64,000 nucleotides of DNA from Hydrogenophaga palleronii_A (GTDB lineage Bacteria > Pseudomonadota > Gammaproteobacteria > Burkholderiales > Burkholderiaceae_C): positions 434,001 to 498,000 of the forward strand of contig NZ_JAVDWU010000004.1 in NCBI RefSeq assembly GCF_031457455.1, read 5' to 3'. Below, one piece after another: positions 25,051-33,653 of this stretch (positions are counted from its first letter, which is position 1; the number at the start of each line of letters is the position of its first letter). The position numbers were made by a program, and so were the translations under genes. The notes beneath the pieces are model-generated. The model saw only the letters and a list, made by a program, of their open reading frames with translations, was not told the origin of the DNA and ran no database searches.

Positions 25051-25953
25051 TCAGAGCTGACAACGCGGCTCGTCCAGGCCCCTCACGCCTGGACGCAGTG
25101 CAAACACGCCACCGGCCAGCGGCTGATCCGACAGATCACCGCCGGGCCGTATGGACGTGACGAACAAGGTATCGAGACCACTGCCGCCAAAGGCGCACAT
25201 GGCGGGCTTCTTCACGGGAACGGCCTGCGAGCGGTCCAGCCGGCCGTCGGGCGTGAAGCGGTGCACCAGGCCGGCATCGTTGCCGCAAATCCAGTAGCCA
25301 CCGTCGGCGTCCACCGCCGCGCCATCGGGCCGGCCGGGCAGGGGCTTCATGTCGACGAACACGCGCTGGTTGCGCGGGGTGCCGGTGTCGGTGTCGTAGT
25401 CGAAGGCCCAGATGGTCTGCACGCTGGGGTGCGAGTCCGACAGGTACATGGTTTGGCCATCGGGGCTGAAGGCCATGCCGTTGGGCGTGATCAGCCCGCC
25501 CAGCAGGGGGCGCAACCGCCGCGTGGACGTGAGCGCGTACACGCTGCCCATGGGCGCAGCCAGCGACATGTCGGCCACCATGGTGCCGGCCAGCAGGCGG
25601 CCTTGTCGGTCGCAGCGGCCATCGTTGAAACGCATGCCGTCGTGTGGGTGCTGCACCGAGGTGATGGCCTCGCTGGTGAGGGTGCCGTCTTCTTGCGGCG
25701 TTAGCAGGGCCAAGCCCGTTTCCATGGCCACCACCCAACGGCCGTGCGGCGTGGCCTCACTGCCCGCGGCCAGCGCGATGCAGCCGGCCTGCTCCGGCGT
25801 GGTCCACTGGCGCGACTGGCCGGTACTGGCGTTCCAGCACCACAGCGCTCGGCCCGGGATGTCGACCCAAAACAGACTTTGGCGCTGCGCGTTCCACACG
25901 GGGCTTTCACCCACGCCGTTGCGCGCATCCAGCAACAGTTCGGCTTGGCTCAT
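25051..25953 (-). CDS. SMP-30/gluconolactonase family lactonase (aldarolactonase)
   Basis: A 300-residue six-bladed beta-propeller: NGVGESPVWNAQRQSLFWVD (metal-binding Glu), HDGMRFNDGRCDRQGRLLAG (Asn/Asp ligands), LITPNGMAFSPDGQTMYLSD and GRPDGAAVDADGGYWIC (catalytic Asp). These are the Ca/Zn ligands of SMP-30 lactonases. It lies 2 nt behind the uronate dehydrogenase gene, so it very probably opens the aldaro-lactone made by that enzyme. Confidence 0.88.
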   Translation of the reverse strand: MSQAELLLDARNGVGESPVWNAQRQSLFWVDIPGRALWCWNASTGQSRQWTTPEQAGCIALAAGSEATPHGRWVVAMETGLALLTPQEDGTLTSEAITSVQHPHDGMRFNDGRCDRQGRLLAGTMVADMSLAAPMGSVYALTSTRRLRPLLGGLITPNGMAFSPDGQTMYLSDSHPSVQTIWAFDYDTDTGTPRNQRVFVDMKPLPGRPDGAAVDADGGYWICGNDAGLVHRFTPDGRLDRSQAVPVKKPAMCAFGGSGLDTLFVTSIRPGGDLSDQPLAGGVFALRPGVRGLDEPRCQL

Positions 25954-25955
25954 GA

Positions 25956-26765
25956 TCAGAAGGGTCCTGCCTTGACGAAGGCGCCACCCTGATAAACCGC
26001 TGCGGGGTCGTTCAGATCAGGCGCACTGGTGCGGGCGTACACCGCTTCGCGGAACACATCGGAACTGTCTTGCGGCACGTAGCCAACATGGCGCGCGCGG
26101 CTGTTGTCCCACCAGGTCACCGCGTTGTTGGACATGCCGAACACGATGCTGTGACCCAGCACCGGCGTGCTCAGGCAGGCACTGACCAAGCGGTGCAGAT
26201 CGTCAAAGCTCAGCCACGTGGCCAGCATGCGGCGGTCCTTGGGTTCGGGGAACGAGGAGCCGATGCGCACGCAGGCGGTTTCGATGCCGTAGCGGTCGAA
26301 GTAGAAGCGGGACAGGTCTTCGCCGAAGGCCTTGCTCACGCCATACAGGCCGTCCGGGCGGGGAGGGTGGTCGGCGTGGATGGTTTCGCTCTGTTTGTAA
26401 AAGCCGGTGACGTGGTTGGAGCTGGCAAACACCACACGCTTTACGCCGTGTTTGCGCGCCGCTTCATACAGGTTGTAGACGCCCAGAATGTTGGCCTGCA
26501 GGATGGGCTCGAAGGCGGCCTCCACCGAAATGCCGCCCAGGTGAACGATGGCGTCCACGCCGGCCACCATGGTGTCCACTTCGGCGGCGTTGGCCAGATC
26601 GGCCAGCACGATTTCTTCGCCGGCCTGGGCCTCACCGAAGCTCGACTTGTCAGACAACCTAAGGGTTTCACAGTTGACTTTCAAGCGATCACGTAAAGCG
26701 GACCCCAGACCACCTGCCGCGCCGGTGAGCAACAGCCTGTGGTGGGTTTTCATAGGGGTTTTCAT
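25956..26765 (-). CDS. udh: Uronate dehydrogenase
   Basis: A 269-residue NAD-dependent extended-SDR enzyme: LLTGAAGGLGSALRDRL, IVHLGGISVEAAFEPILQAN, VFASSNHVTGFY and YGVSKAFGE (catalytic Tyr-Lys) match bacterial Udh (EC 1.1.1.203), which oxidises galacturonate and glucuronate to aldarolactones. Two in-frame ATG codons (26765, 26753) compete; neither has a strong ribosome site. First gene of the long minus-strand uronate operon, divergent from the GntR regulator. A perfect copy of the presumed GntR operator core lies inside the gene at codons 37-40. Confidence 0.9.
   Translation of the reverse strand: MKTPMKTHHRLLLTGAAGGLGSALRDRLKVNCETLRLSDKSSFGEAQAGEEIVLADLANAAEVDTMVAGVDAIVHLGGISVEAAFEPILQANILGVYNLYEAARKHGVKRVVFASSNHVTGFYKQSETIHADHPPRPDGLYGVSKAFGEDLSRFYFDRYGIETACVRIGSSFPEPKDRRMLATWLSFDDLHRLVSACLSTPVLGHSIVFGMSNNAVTWWDNSRARHVGYVPQDSSDVFREAVYARTSAPDLNDPAAVYQGGAFVKAGPF
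26647..26657. promoter_or_regulatory. Intragenic copy of the GntR operator core within udh
   Basis: TTGTCAGACAA is identical to the core of the palindrome at 26850-26862, about 200 bp away. It encodes Leu-Ser-Asp-Lys of Udh. It could be an auxiliary operator for looping, or coincidence. Confidence 0.4.
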
Positions 26766-26849
26766 GGATATCAGCGGTTTTTCAGAGGGATCTTGGACAC
26801 GGGGCCGGGTGTTTGCTACAGTTCGTTCATGTCTCGATGTCTGTCATAC

Positions 26850-26862
26850 GTTGTCAGACAAC
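26850..26862. promoter_or_regulatory. Operator for the GntR/FCD regulator between udh and its divergent gene
   Basis: GTTGTC-A-GACAAC is a perfect inverted repeat with a 1-nt centre, the form expected for FCD-type GntR proteins (FadR/ExuR-like). It lies 47 nt before the regulator start and 85 nt before udh, in the only divergent gap of the uronate cluster. Confidence 0.7.
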
Positions 26863-26908
26863 TAGACGGATTGTGTGAACCGGCTCTGGCCGTGTCAAGG
26901 AAAAAGCG

Positions 26909-27694
26909 ATGTTCTCAGTGAAAACCCTAGGTGGCGATGTGTCGCCGCCGATCGATGCCGCCAAGCCCCGGCGCCAGCGCGGCCTGGTGCCGGAAATCGT
27001 GACCGCGCTGGAGGCCGACATTCACGAAGACCGCCTGCAGCCCGGGCAGAAACTGCCCACGGAGTCCGAGCTGATGAACCGCTTCGAGGTGAGCCGCACC
27101 GTGGTGCGCGAAGCCATCTCGCGTCTGCAGGCTTCCGGGCTGGTGGAAACCCGCCACGGCATTGGCACTTTCGTGATGGCGCCACGTGAGGTGCAGCCCG
27201 CGTTCCGCATCGCACCGGAAGACTTCGCCACCGCGGCCGACGTGGTGTCGCTGCTGGAACTGCGCATCAGCCTGGAAAGCGAAGCCGCCAGCCTGGCGGC
27301 GCAGCGCCGTGAAGAGGGGCACCTGGAGAACATGGCCGCCGCACTGGTCGCGTTCGAGGCTTCCATCCATGAAGAAGAGTCCGACGCCGTGCCTTCAGAC
27401 TTCCAGTTCCACATGGAAGTGGCGCGCGCCACCGGCAACCGCCACTTCGCCGATCTGATGACCTACCTGGGCACCATGATCATTCCGCGCACCCGCATCA
27501 ACACCGCCAACAGCGCACCCGAAGGCCGGCTGGCCTATCTGGAGCGCGTGCACCACGAGCATGAGAGCATTTACCGCGCCATCCGCGACCGCGACGCAGA
27601 ATCCGCCCGCGCCGCCATGCGCACGCATCTGACCAACAGCCGGGAGCGGCTGCGTCGCTCCCAGCCCAGCGATGGCGCCGCAAACCCGGCCTGA
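26909..27694 (+). CDS. GntR family regulator with FCD domain
   Basis: A 261-residue FadR-subfamily repressor: winged HTH at about residues 25-90 (PGQKLPTESELMNRFEVSRT, VVREAISRLQASGLVETRHG) and an all-helical FCD ligand domain whose metal-binding Asp/His residues are visible (EDFATAADVVSLLELRISLE, FHMEVARATGN, HEHESIYRAI). It is divergent from udh and in line with the semialdehyde dehydrogenase gene, so it most likely controls both arms with a uronate or aldarate as inducer. Confidence 0.9.
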   Translation: MFSVKTLGGDVSPPIDAAKPRRQRGLVPEIVTALEADIHEDRLQPGQKLPTESELMNRFEVSRTVVREAISRLQASGLVETRHGIGTFVMAPREVQPAFRIAPEDFATAADVVSLLELRISLESEAASLAAQRREEGHLENMAAALVAFEASIHEEESDAVPSDFQFHMEVARATGNRHFADLMTYLGTMIIPRTRINTANSAPEGRLAYLERVHHEHESIYRAIRDRDAESARAAMRTHLTNSRERLRRSQPSDGAANPA

Positions 27695-27740
27695 GGCGCC
27701 CGTTTTCCGATCTGTCATTTCCTCCAACCGAACCTGACCC

Positions 27741-29213
27741 ATGTCCACACTCACCTCCATCAACGCCCGCACTGGCGAACCCCAGGGCAAGCCCTTGAAT
27801 GCATCCACCATGGAAGAAATCGATGCAGCAGTCCAAGCGGCCGCCGCCGCGTCAGACACCTGGGCCACCAGCGACGGCACGCAGCGTGCCACCTTGTTGC
27901 GCGCCCTGGCTGACGCGCTGGAGGCCGACCGGGAAATGCTGGTGGCGCGTGCCGACCTGGAAACCGCGCTGGGGCCGGTCCGCCTGAACGGTGAACTCGA
28001 CCGCACCGCTTTCCAGTTGCGCCGTTTCGCCACCATCGCAGAGAGCGGCGTGCCGTTCGAGCGGCTGGACGACCCCGCCGTGGCCGGTGGCCCCCCGGTG
28101 GGTCACCCGGCCATGGTGCGCCAGCGCGTGCCACTGGGCCCGGTGGCCATGTTCGCGGCCAGCAATTTCCCGTTTGCGTTTTCGGTGCTGGGCGGTGACA
28201 CGGCTTCCGCCCTGGCGGCCGGCTGCCCGGTGGTGGTGAAGGCCCACCCCGGCCACCCGGGCTTGTCGCAGCGCGTGTTCGGCCTGATCCAGCAAGTGCT
28301 CAAGGCGCAGGGCCTGCCCGCTGGCCTGATCGGCATGGTGCAGGGCGCCAGCGTGGACGTGGGGGTGGAGCTCATCCGCCACCCGCTGATCGCGGCCGGT
28401 GCCTTCACGGGTTCCACGCGCGGCGGCGCTGCGCTGCAGGCGGTGGCCAACGCACGGCCGCGCCCCATTCCTTTTTATGGCGAACTGGGTTCCATCAACC
28501 CCGTCGTTGCATTGCCATCAGCATTGGCCGCACGCGGTGCTGAGCTGGCCATCACGCTGGCCGGCTCCATTGCCCTGGGCTGCGGCCAGTTCTGCACCAA
28601 CCCTGGCTTGATCGTGCTCATCGACGGCCCCGAGTCCGACGAGTTCGTGGCGCAACTCGCGAAGGCATTGACCACGCAAAAGCCCCACCCCATGCTCACT
28701 GCAGGCATGCGCACCGCGTTCGATGCCGGTGTGCGCCAGCAGCAGGAACTGGGCGCGCAGACGCTGGTGCAGGCCAGCGGCGAAGGCCTGGCCCCCGGCC
28801 CGAAGCTGCTGCAGGTGAATGCCCAGCGTTTTCTGGAGCGCAGCGGCCTGCACGACGAAGTGTTCGGCCCGTCCAGCCTGATCGTGCGTGCCGCCAGCGT
28901 GGCCGAGGTGCTGGCCGTGTTGAACGCTGTGGGCGGCAGCCTGACCGTCACGCTGTGGGGCGCCGATGAAGACACGCCCGACAACCGCGCCCTGGTGCGC
29001 GGCGCCACGGCCATTGCCGGGCGCGTGCTGTTCGCTGGCGTGCCCACCGGCGTGGCCGTGACGGCCGCCCAGCAACACGGCGGACCATGGCCCGCGTCCA
29101 CCGCCCCCATGACCACCTCGGTGGGCGACGCTGCGCTGGAGCGCTTCCTGCGCCCGGTGTGCCTGCAGGACGCGCCGGCCTGGCTGTTGGCGCGCCAGGG
29201 CGTGCCGTGCTGA
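27741..29213 (+). CDS. 2-ketoglutarate semialdehyde dehydrogenase (2,5-dioxovalerate dehydrogenase)
   Basis: A 490-residue aldehyde dehydrogenase of the KGSADH type: GPVAMFAASNFPFAFSVLGG, VVVKAHPGHPGLSQ, GAFTGSTRGGAAL, FYGELGSINPVV (catalytic Glu) and GQFCTNPGL (catalytic Cys). It oxidises the product of KdgD to 2-ketoglutarate, completing the pathway. It begins 46 bp behind the regulator gene on the same strand. Confidence 0.92.
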   Translation: MSTLTSINARTGEPQGKPLNASTMEEIDAAVQAAAAASDTWATSDGTQRATLLRALADALEADREMLVARADLETALGPVRLNGELDRTAFQLRRFATIAESGVPFERLDDPAVAGGPPVGHPAMVRQRVPLGPVAMFAASNFPFAFSVLGGDTASALAAGCPVVVKAHPGHPGLSQRVFGLIQQVLKAQGLPAGLIGMVQGASVDVGVELIRHPLIAAGAFTGSTRGGAALQAVANARPRPIPFYGELGSINPVVALPSALAARGAELAITLAGSIALGCGQFCTNPGLIVLIDGPESDEFVAQLAKALTTQKPHPMLTAGMRTAFDAGVRQQQELGAQTLVQASGEGLAPGPKLLQVNAQRFLERSGLHDEVFGPSSLIVRAASVAEVLAVLNAVGGSLTVTLWGADEDTPDNRALVRGATAIAGRVLFAGVPTGVAVTAAQQHGGPWPASTAPMTTSVGDAALERFLRPVCLQDAPAWLLARQGVPC

Positions 29214-30154
29214 TCACCAGCACGACGCCCACAGACACCACACCTTTCTTCAGCCGCCCGCGCAACGTGGTCCTCGTGGCCACCTTGTGCTGTCTGCTGT
29301 GGGGCAGCGCCTACCCGGCCATCAAGGGCGGTTATGCGCTGCTGGGTATCGAACGGGAAGACACGGCTGCCCAGCTCGTGTTTGCCGGTTACCGCTTTGT
29401 GCTGGCAGGCCTTTTGCTGCTGGCACTGGCGCATGCGATGGGCCGCCAGGTGTTGGCCCTGGGTGTGCGCCAGTGGGGCCAGGTGGGCTTGCTCGGCCTC
29501 GCGCAGACCGCGCTGCAGTACGTGTTCTTCTATGTGGGCCTGGCCAACACCACCGGCGTGAAGGGTTCCATCCTCAATGCGACCGGCACATTTTTCAGCG
29601 TGCTGATGGCGCATTGGCTGTACGCCAACGACCGCCTGAGCCGGCGCAAGGCGATCGGCTGCGCGATCGGCTTTGCCGGGGTGATGGTGGTCAGCCTGCG
29701 CGGAGGGCAAAGTCTGGACGCCGGCTTCACGCTGCTTGGCGAAGGCTTCATCGTCATCGCCGCGTTTGTGCTTTCAGCCGCCAGCATCTACGGCAAGCGG
29801 CTCTCCCAACGCATCGATCCCATGGTCATGACGGCCTGGCAGTTGGCGATGGGCGGTGCGGTGCTGCTGTTCGCGGGGCATGCGGGCGGCGGGGCGCTGG
29901 GCACCTTCAACGCCGCATCGGGTGCCTTGCTGGTGTACATGGCGGTGTTGTCTGCTGCGGCTTTTGCCCTGTGGGCCACGCTGCTCAAGCACAACCGGGT
30001 GGGCCAGGTCACGGTGTTCAATTTTTTGATCCCGGTGTTTGGCGCGCTGCTCTCGGCGCTGTTCCTGGGTGAGGCGGTGCTGGAGTGGCGCAACGCGGCC
30101 GCGCTGGTGATGGTGTGTGGCGGTATCTGGCTGGTGACCACCGAACGCGGTTGA
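29207..30154 (+). CDS. DMT superfamily (EamA) transporter
   Basis: About 315 residues with ten predicted membrane helices in two EamA repeats: LVATLCCLLWGSAYPAIKGG, FAGYRFVLAGLLLLALAHAM, LGLAQTALQYVFFYVGLANT, and in the second half ASIYGKRLSQRIDPMVMTAW and FLIPVFGALLSALFLGEAVL. The likely start is GTG at 29207, overlapping the dehydrogenase stop, so it is translationally coupled to it; upstream residues in the same frame are a shadow of the previous gene. Possibly a metabolite exporter; substrate unknown. Confidence 0.83.
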   Translation: MLITSTTPTDTTPFFSRPRNVVLVATLCCLLWGSAYPAIKGGYALLGIEREDTAAQLVFAGYRFVLAGLLLLALAHAMGRQVLALGVRQWGQVGLLGLAQTALQYVFFYVGLANTTGVKGSILNATGTFFSVLMAHWLYANDRLSRRKAIGCAIGFAGVMVVSLRGGQSLDAGFTLLGEGFIVIAAFVLSAASIYGKRLSQRIDPMVMTAWQLAMGGAVLLFAGHAGGGALGTFNAASGALLVYMAVLSAAAFALWATLLKHNRVGQVTVFNFLIPVFGALLSALFLGEAVLEWRNAAALVMVCGGIWLVTTERG

Positions 30155-30279
30155 GGCCGGGTCGCGGGCGAACAAGCAGGACCCCGCACCCGGACATGCC
30201 TGGTTGTCCTGGTGCACGTCCGGTTCGTTTTCGCTGAAGTTGTCAATGCGAATGTACGGATATTCGGGTCAAACCAATG

Positions 30280-30738
30280 TCAGCTCTTCTTGCCGGCGCG
30301 GGTGCTGGCCTGCATGCCGCCGCTGGCCTTCCATTCGTTGTAGCCGCCATGCAGCAGGCGCACATTCTCGAAACCGTCCAGGCGCAGCGCCATGGCCACC
30401 TGTCCGGCGAAGGAACTGGTGTTGCAGTACACAAGAATGGTCTTTTCCCTGGGCAGCTTGGCACGTAGTGAGAACACCTGCCGCCACTCGATGTTCGTGG
30501 CACCCGGGATGTGGTCCTTGGCGAACTGCGCACCATCTCGCACGTCGAGCACGAACAGTTGCTTGTAGTCGTCAGCGGCAAGCTGTTCGGCCATGATGGT
30601 GCCGCTGTTGGCATCCGCAAAATCGAAATAGCCTTCCAGGGCGCTGATGGTGGGCGCGTCGGCCTGGGCATGCGCAGCCAGGGGCAGGCAGGCAGCGGCA
30701 GCAAGGGCCAGAGTCAAAGTCATTCGGCGTGGGTTCAC
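30280..30738 (-). CDS. Exported rhodanese-like domain protein
   Basis: A 152-residue protein: signal peptide (MTLTLALAAAACLPLAAHAQ) and one rhodanese domain with LFVLDVRDGAQFAKDHIPGA and the active-site loop VYCNTSSFAG (catalytic Cys). The GTG at 30738 is preferred to the ATG at 30723 because GGAGA is correctly spaced before it. Last gene of the minus-strand sulfur operon; likely transfers sulfane sulfur in the periplasm. Confidence 0.87.
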   Translation of the reverse strand: MNPRRMTLTLALAAAACLPLAAHAQADAPTISALEGYFDFADANSGTIMAEQLAADDYKQLFVLDVRDGAQFAKDHIPGATNIEWRQVFSLRAKLPREKTILVYCNTSSFAGQVAMALRLDGFENVRLLHGGYNEWKASGGMQASTRAGKKS

Positions 30739-30764
30739 GGTTGTCTCCAGGGTGGTTGAGGAAA

Positions 30765-32042
30765 TCAGGTGGCGGGATTGAGGCGGGGGTGTGTTTCTTC
30801 ACCCCAGCGAAACAGCAGGGCGCCGGAAAGCAGCATGGCCACAGCCACGAACCAGAAGGCGGTCTCGATGCCACCCCCCAGCGCGGCCGCCGCACCCAGA
30901 CCGAGCGCGCCGATGCCATAACCCAGGTCCCGCCAGAAGCGGTAGATGCCGATGGCAGAGGCGCGCCAGTTCGGATGGGCAATGTCGGCCACCGCAGCGC
31001 TCAGGTTGGGGTAGAGCATGGCCATGCCCAGACCTGCCACGGCGGCCGAAGCGCCCCACCACCAGGCACCAGAGCCCAGTGGCATCAGGGCCACGCCCAG
31101 GCCGCAGATCCACATGCCCCAGGCATTCAGCAGGTGCCGCCCCACGCGATCCGAAAGCCGCCCGGTGAACAGCTGTGCAGCGCCCCAGGTGAAGCCGTAG
31201 ATGCCGACGATCCAGCCGATGCCCGGCAGGCCCACACCTTGCTGGTGCAGGTAGACCGGCCAGAACACCCAGACCAGCGCATCGACGAATTTCTCAACCA
31301 GGCCGGCCTGGCAGAGGGCAGCCATGCGCCGGTCGCGCCAGCTCATCAGGGCAAACATTTCCTTGGTCGAGGGATGCTCGCTGACGGCCTGGGGGTATCG
31401 GGGCTTGTGGATCGGAACGTTGGCTGCTGGCTGGCGATTCACCTCGTCGCGCGCCCAAGGCAGGGTTTCGGTCACCGCGAACCAGGACAACACGGTGGCC
31501 AGCCCGATGACCACCATGCCGAACCAGAGCAGGCCTTCCCTTGGACCGAGCGTGGACGCCAGATAGCCGGTGGCGACACCGGCAATGGCGACGCCGACAT
31601 AGCCCGAGAATTCGTTCAGACCGATGACCAGGCCGCGCTGGTCTGCCCGGGTGAAGTCGAGCTTGGCCGTTTGTGTCATGGACCAGGTGAGACCCTGGTT
31701 GATGCCCAACAGCACGGTGGCCAAAACCACCCAAGACCAGCTGGGCGCCAGGTAAATGAGCGCCGGAATGGGCAGGGCGACCAGCCAGCCCAGCAGCAGC
31801 ACCCGCTTGCGTCCCAGACTCTCAGCCAGGCGACCCGCCACAAAGTTCATGGCGCCCTTAACGAAGCCAAAGGCCACCACAAAAGCCACCAGCAGCATGA
31901 ACGAGCCGCGCGGCACGCCGAACTCGGTCTCCGCCAGGGCCGGCACGACGTTGCGCATCATCCCGATGGTCAGGCCCACGAGCAGCACCTGCATCAGATG
32001 ATGCAGAAACTGGCCCAGATTGGCGCGGATGCCGAACTGCAT
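30765..32042 (-). CDS. MFS transporter
   Basis: A 425-residue 12-helix major-facilitator protein: VGLTIGMMRNVVPALAETEF, GRLAESLGRKRVLLLGWLV (the conserved loop 2-3 motif), NEFSGYVGVAIAGVATGYLA and GRLSDRVGRHLLNAWGMWI (loop 8-9). It is 6 nt behind the persulfide-dioxygenase-like gene, so it is co-transcribed with sulfur genes and may move a sulfur oxyanion or organosulfur compound; that is inference. Confidence 0.87.
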   Translation of the reverse strand: MQFGIRANLGQFLHHLMQVLLVGLTIGMMRNVVPALAETEFGVPRGSFMLLVAFVVAFGFVKGAMNFVAGRLAESLGRKRVLLLGWLVALPIPALIYLAPSWSWVVLATVLLGINQGLTWSMTQTAKLDFTRADQRGLVIGLNEFSGYVGVAIAGVATGYLASTLGPREGLLWFGMVVIGLATVLSWFAVTETLPWARDEVNRQPAANVPIHKPRYPQAVSEHPSTKEMFALMSWRDRRMAALCQAGLVEKFVDALVWVFWPVYLHQQGVGLPGIGWIVGIYGFTWGAAQLFTGRLSDRVGRHLLNAWGMWICGLGVALMPLGSGAWWWGASAAVAGLGMAMLYPNLSAAVADIAHPNWRASAIGIYRFWRDLGYGIGALGLGAAAALGGGIETAFWFVAVAMLLSGALLFRWGEETHPRLNPAT

Positions 32043-32048
32043 CTTGGA

Positions 32049-32804
32049 TCAGGCGTTCGCAGGCAACGCAATGCCGCCCCGAAGATTGGCCTCGACGATG
32101 TGTGCCATGTCCGCCGGCTGTGGCGGTATGTCGGCGGTCAGCGCCGTCACAAAGTCTTCGCGGGTCATCGACAGCATCGGGTTGAATCGCTTTTCGAATC
32201 CGATGGTCGACGCCGGCTTGCCCGAGAGTCCCGCGCCACAGGCACTGCCGGCCTGGTGGCCCGGGTAAATTTCCAGATCCGCTGGCAGCGACAACAATCT
32301 GTTCTGTAGCGTGTCGTACAGCTGGGTTGCCATTTCCTGCTCCCTGCCGGCCAGATCCGGCCGCCCGACAGCGCCCACGAACAAAGTGTCGCCGGTGATG
32401 ACGAACCAGGGGTCTTCACCACGGCGCAAGTCACGAACCAGCAGGCACACACTGTCTGGCGTATGGCCCGGTGTGTGCAGGACATCGACCACCACATTGC
32501 CCACTTCAAGCCGCTGGCCATCTCTCAGTGGCGCGAACGAGAAACCGGCCCGACCCAGGTTGCTCTCGTGCAGGTGGTATGCCGCCCCGGCACGCCGTGC
32601 CAGTTCGGGGCCACCAGAGTAGTGGTCCGCGTGCACATGGGTGTCGATCACGTGGACGATGCGCGCGTCGGCTTTGCTGGCCTCTTCTATGAACCAGTCT
32701 TCGTCGCCAGCGACCACATCGACCGCGACCGCCTTTTGCAAGCCGGCACAGCCAAAGAGGTACGAGAGGGTGGCGTTGGTGGCTGGGCGTTGGCGGAAGA
32801 ACAT
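32049..32804 (-). CDS. MBL-fold hydrolase, persulfide dioxygenase-like
   Basis: A 251-residue metallo-beta-lactamase fold protein of the ETHE1/PDO type: DTHVHADHYSGG (HxHxDH metal motif), LHTPGHTPDSVCLL (His), VITGDTLFVGAVGRPDLAG (Asp ligand) and EIYPGHQAGSACG (His). ATG at 32804 is preceded by CAGGAGACGACC; the longer frame is spurious. It probably oxidises glutathione persulfide to sulfite, which suits its rhodanese-containing neighbours. Confidence 0.86.
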   Translation of the reverse strand: MFFRQRPATNATLSYLFGCAGLQKAVAVDVVAGDEDWFIEEASKADARIVHVIDTHVHADHYSGGPELARRAGAAYHLHESNLGRAGFSFAPLRDGQRLEVGNVVVDVLHTPGHTPDSVCLLVRDLRRGEDPWFVITGDTLFVGAVGRPDLAGREQEMATQLYDTLQNRLLSLPADLEIYPGHQAGSACGAGLSGKPASTIGFEKRFNPMLSMTREDFVTALTADIPPQPADMAHIVEANLRGGIALPANA

Positions 32805-32845
32805 GGTCGTCTCCTGGGTTGAAGAATCCGGGCCTGGAAGGACGA

Positions 32846-33499
32846 TCAGTTGGCCATCGGCAGGCCGCGGGCTCGCCACTCGGCCACGCCGTCGGTAAGG
32901 TGGAACGCCTGGTAGCCCTTCTTGCGCAGCAGCTCCACCGCGTCCTTGGCCATCAGGCAGAAGGGACCTCGGCAATAGGCGACCACAGGGACGTCTTTCG
33001 GCAACTCGGCGATGCGCTTCTTCAATACATCCACCGGCAGGGAGCGCGCGTGAGGCAGGTGCGCCACGGCGTATTCGTCCTCTGGCCGCACGTCCAGCAC
33101 AAGCACCTCTCCAGCTGCTGCGCGACGCAGGATGTCGGCCCGGGACACGCCCTGAAGCTCATCACCATGTTCGACGATGGACGTGAGCGCCAGTTGCAGT
33201 TCGACCAGACGCTCCTCGGCCTCTGAGCGCAAGTGGACCCACAGGTCGGCGACGCTGGTGCTGGCCAACCGGTACAGAACGTATTTGCCCTCTTTGCGGG
33301 TGTCCACCAGGCGTGCAAGGCGCAGTTCCTTGAGGTGGGCGCTGGTGAGCTTGACGCTGATCTCTGCCTGCATGGCCAGCATCTCGACCGTCTTTTCACC
33401 CTGGCAAAGCAGCTCGATGAGTTCCAGTCGTTTGGGGCTGGCCACGGCCTTGCCGATGCGGGCGACTTGTTCGTACAGGTGGTTCTTGAGTTCTCTCAT
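32846..33499 (-). CDS. ArsR-type regulator fused to a rhodanese domain
   Basis: A 217-residue two-domain protein: ArsR winged HTH at residues 1-95 (SPKRLELIELLCQGEKTVEM, AEISVKLTSAHLKELRLARL, DTRKEGKYVLYRLA) and a rhodanese domain at about 110-217 (VLVLDVRPEDEYAVAHLPHA, VAYCRGPFCLMA with the catalytic Cys). There is only one Cys (about residue 32) in the HTH part, unlike the Cys pair of BigR/SqrR, so persulfide sensing may use the rhodanese Cys. First gene of the sulfur operon. Confidence 0.9.
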   Translation of the reverse strand: MRELKNHLYEQVARIGKAVASPKRLELIELLCQGEKTVEMLAMQAEISVKLTSAHLKELRLARLVDTRKEGKYVLYRLASTSVADLWVHLRSEAEERLVELQLALTSIVEHGDELQGVSRADILRRAAAGEVLVLDVRPEDEYAVAHLPHARSLPVDVLKKRIAELPKDVPVVAYCRGPFCLMAKDAVELLRKKGYQAFHLTDGVAEWRARGLPMAN

Positions 33500-33653
33500 G
33501 CGAACATTCTAATGGTTGTTGGATTGATGGCGGGATTTCTTTTCGCAGGCCGTGTGAAGGCCGGGTGTCACGGTCGCACAGGCAGAGGTCAAAACCTCTG
33601 GCTGGCATGTGGGCATGGGCAGGGGCACAATCGCCCCACACAAGGAGTTGCAC

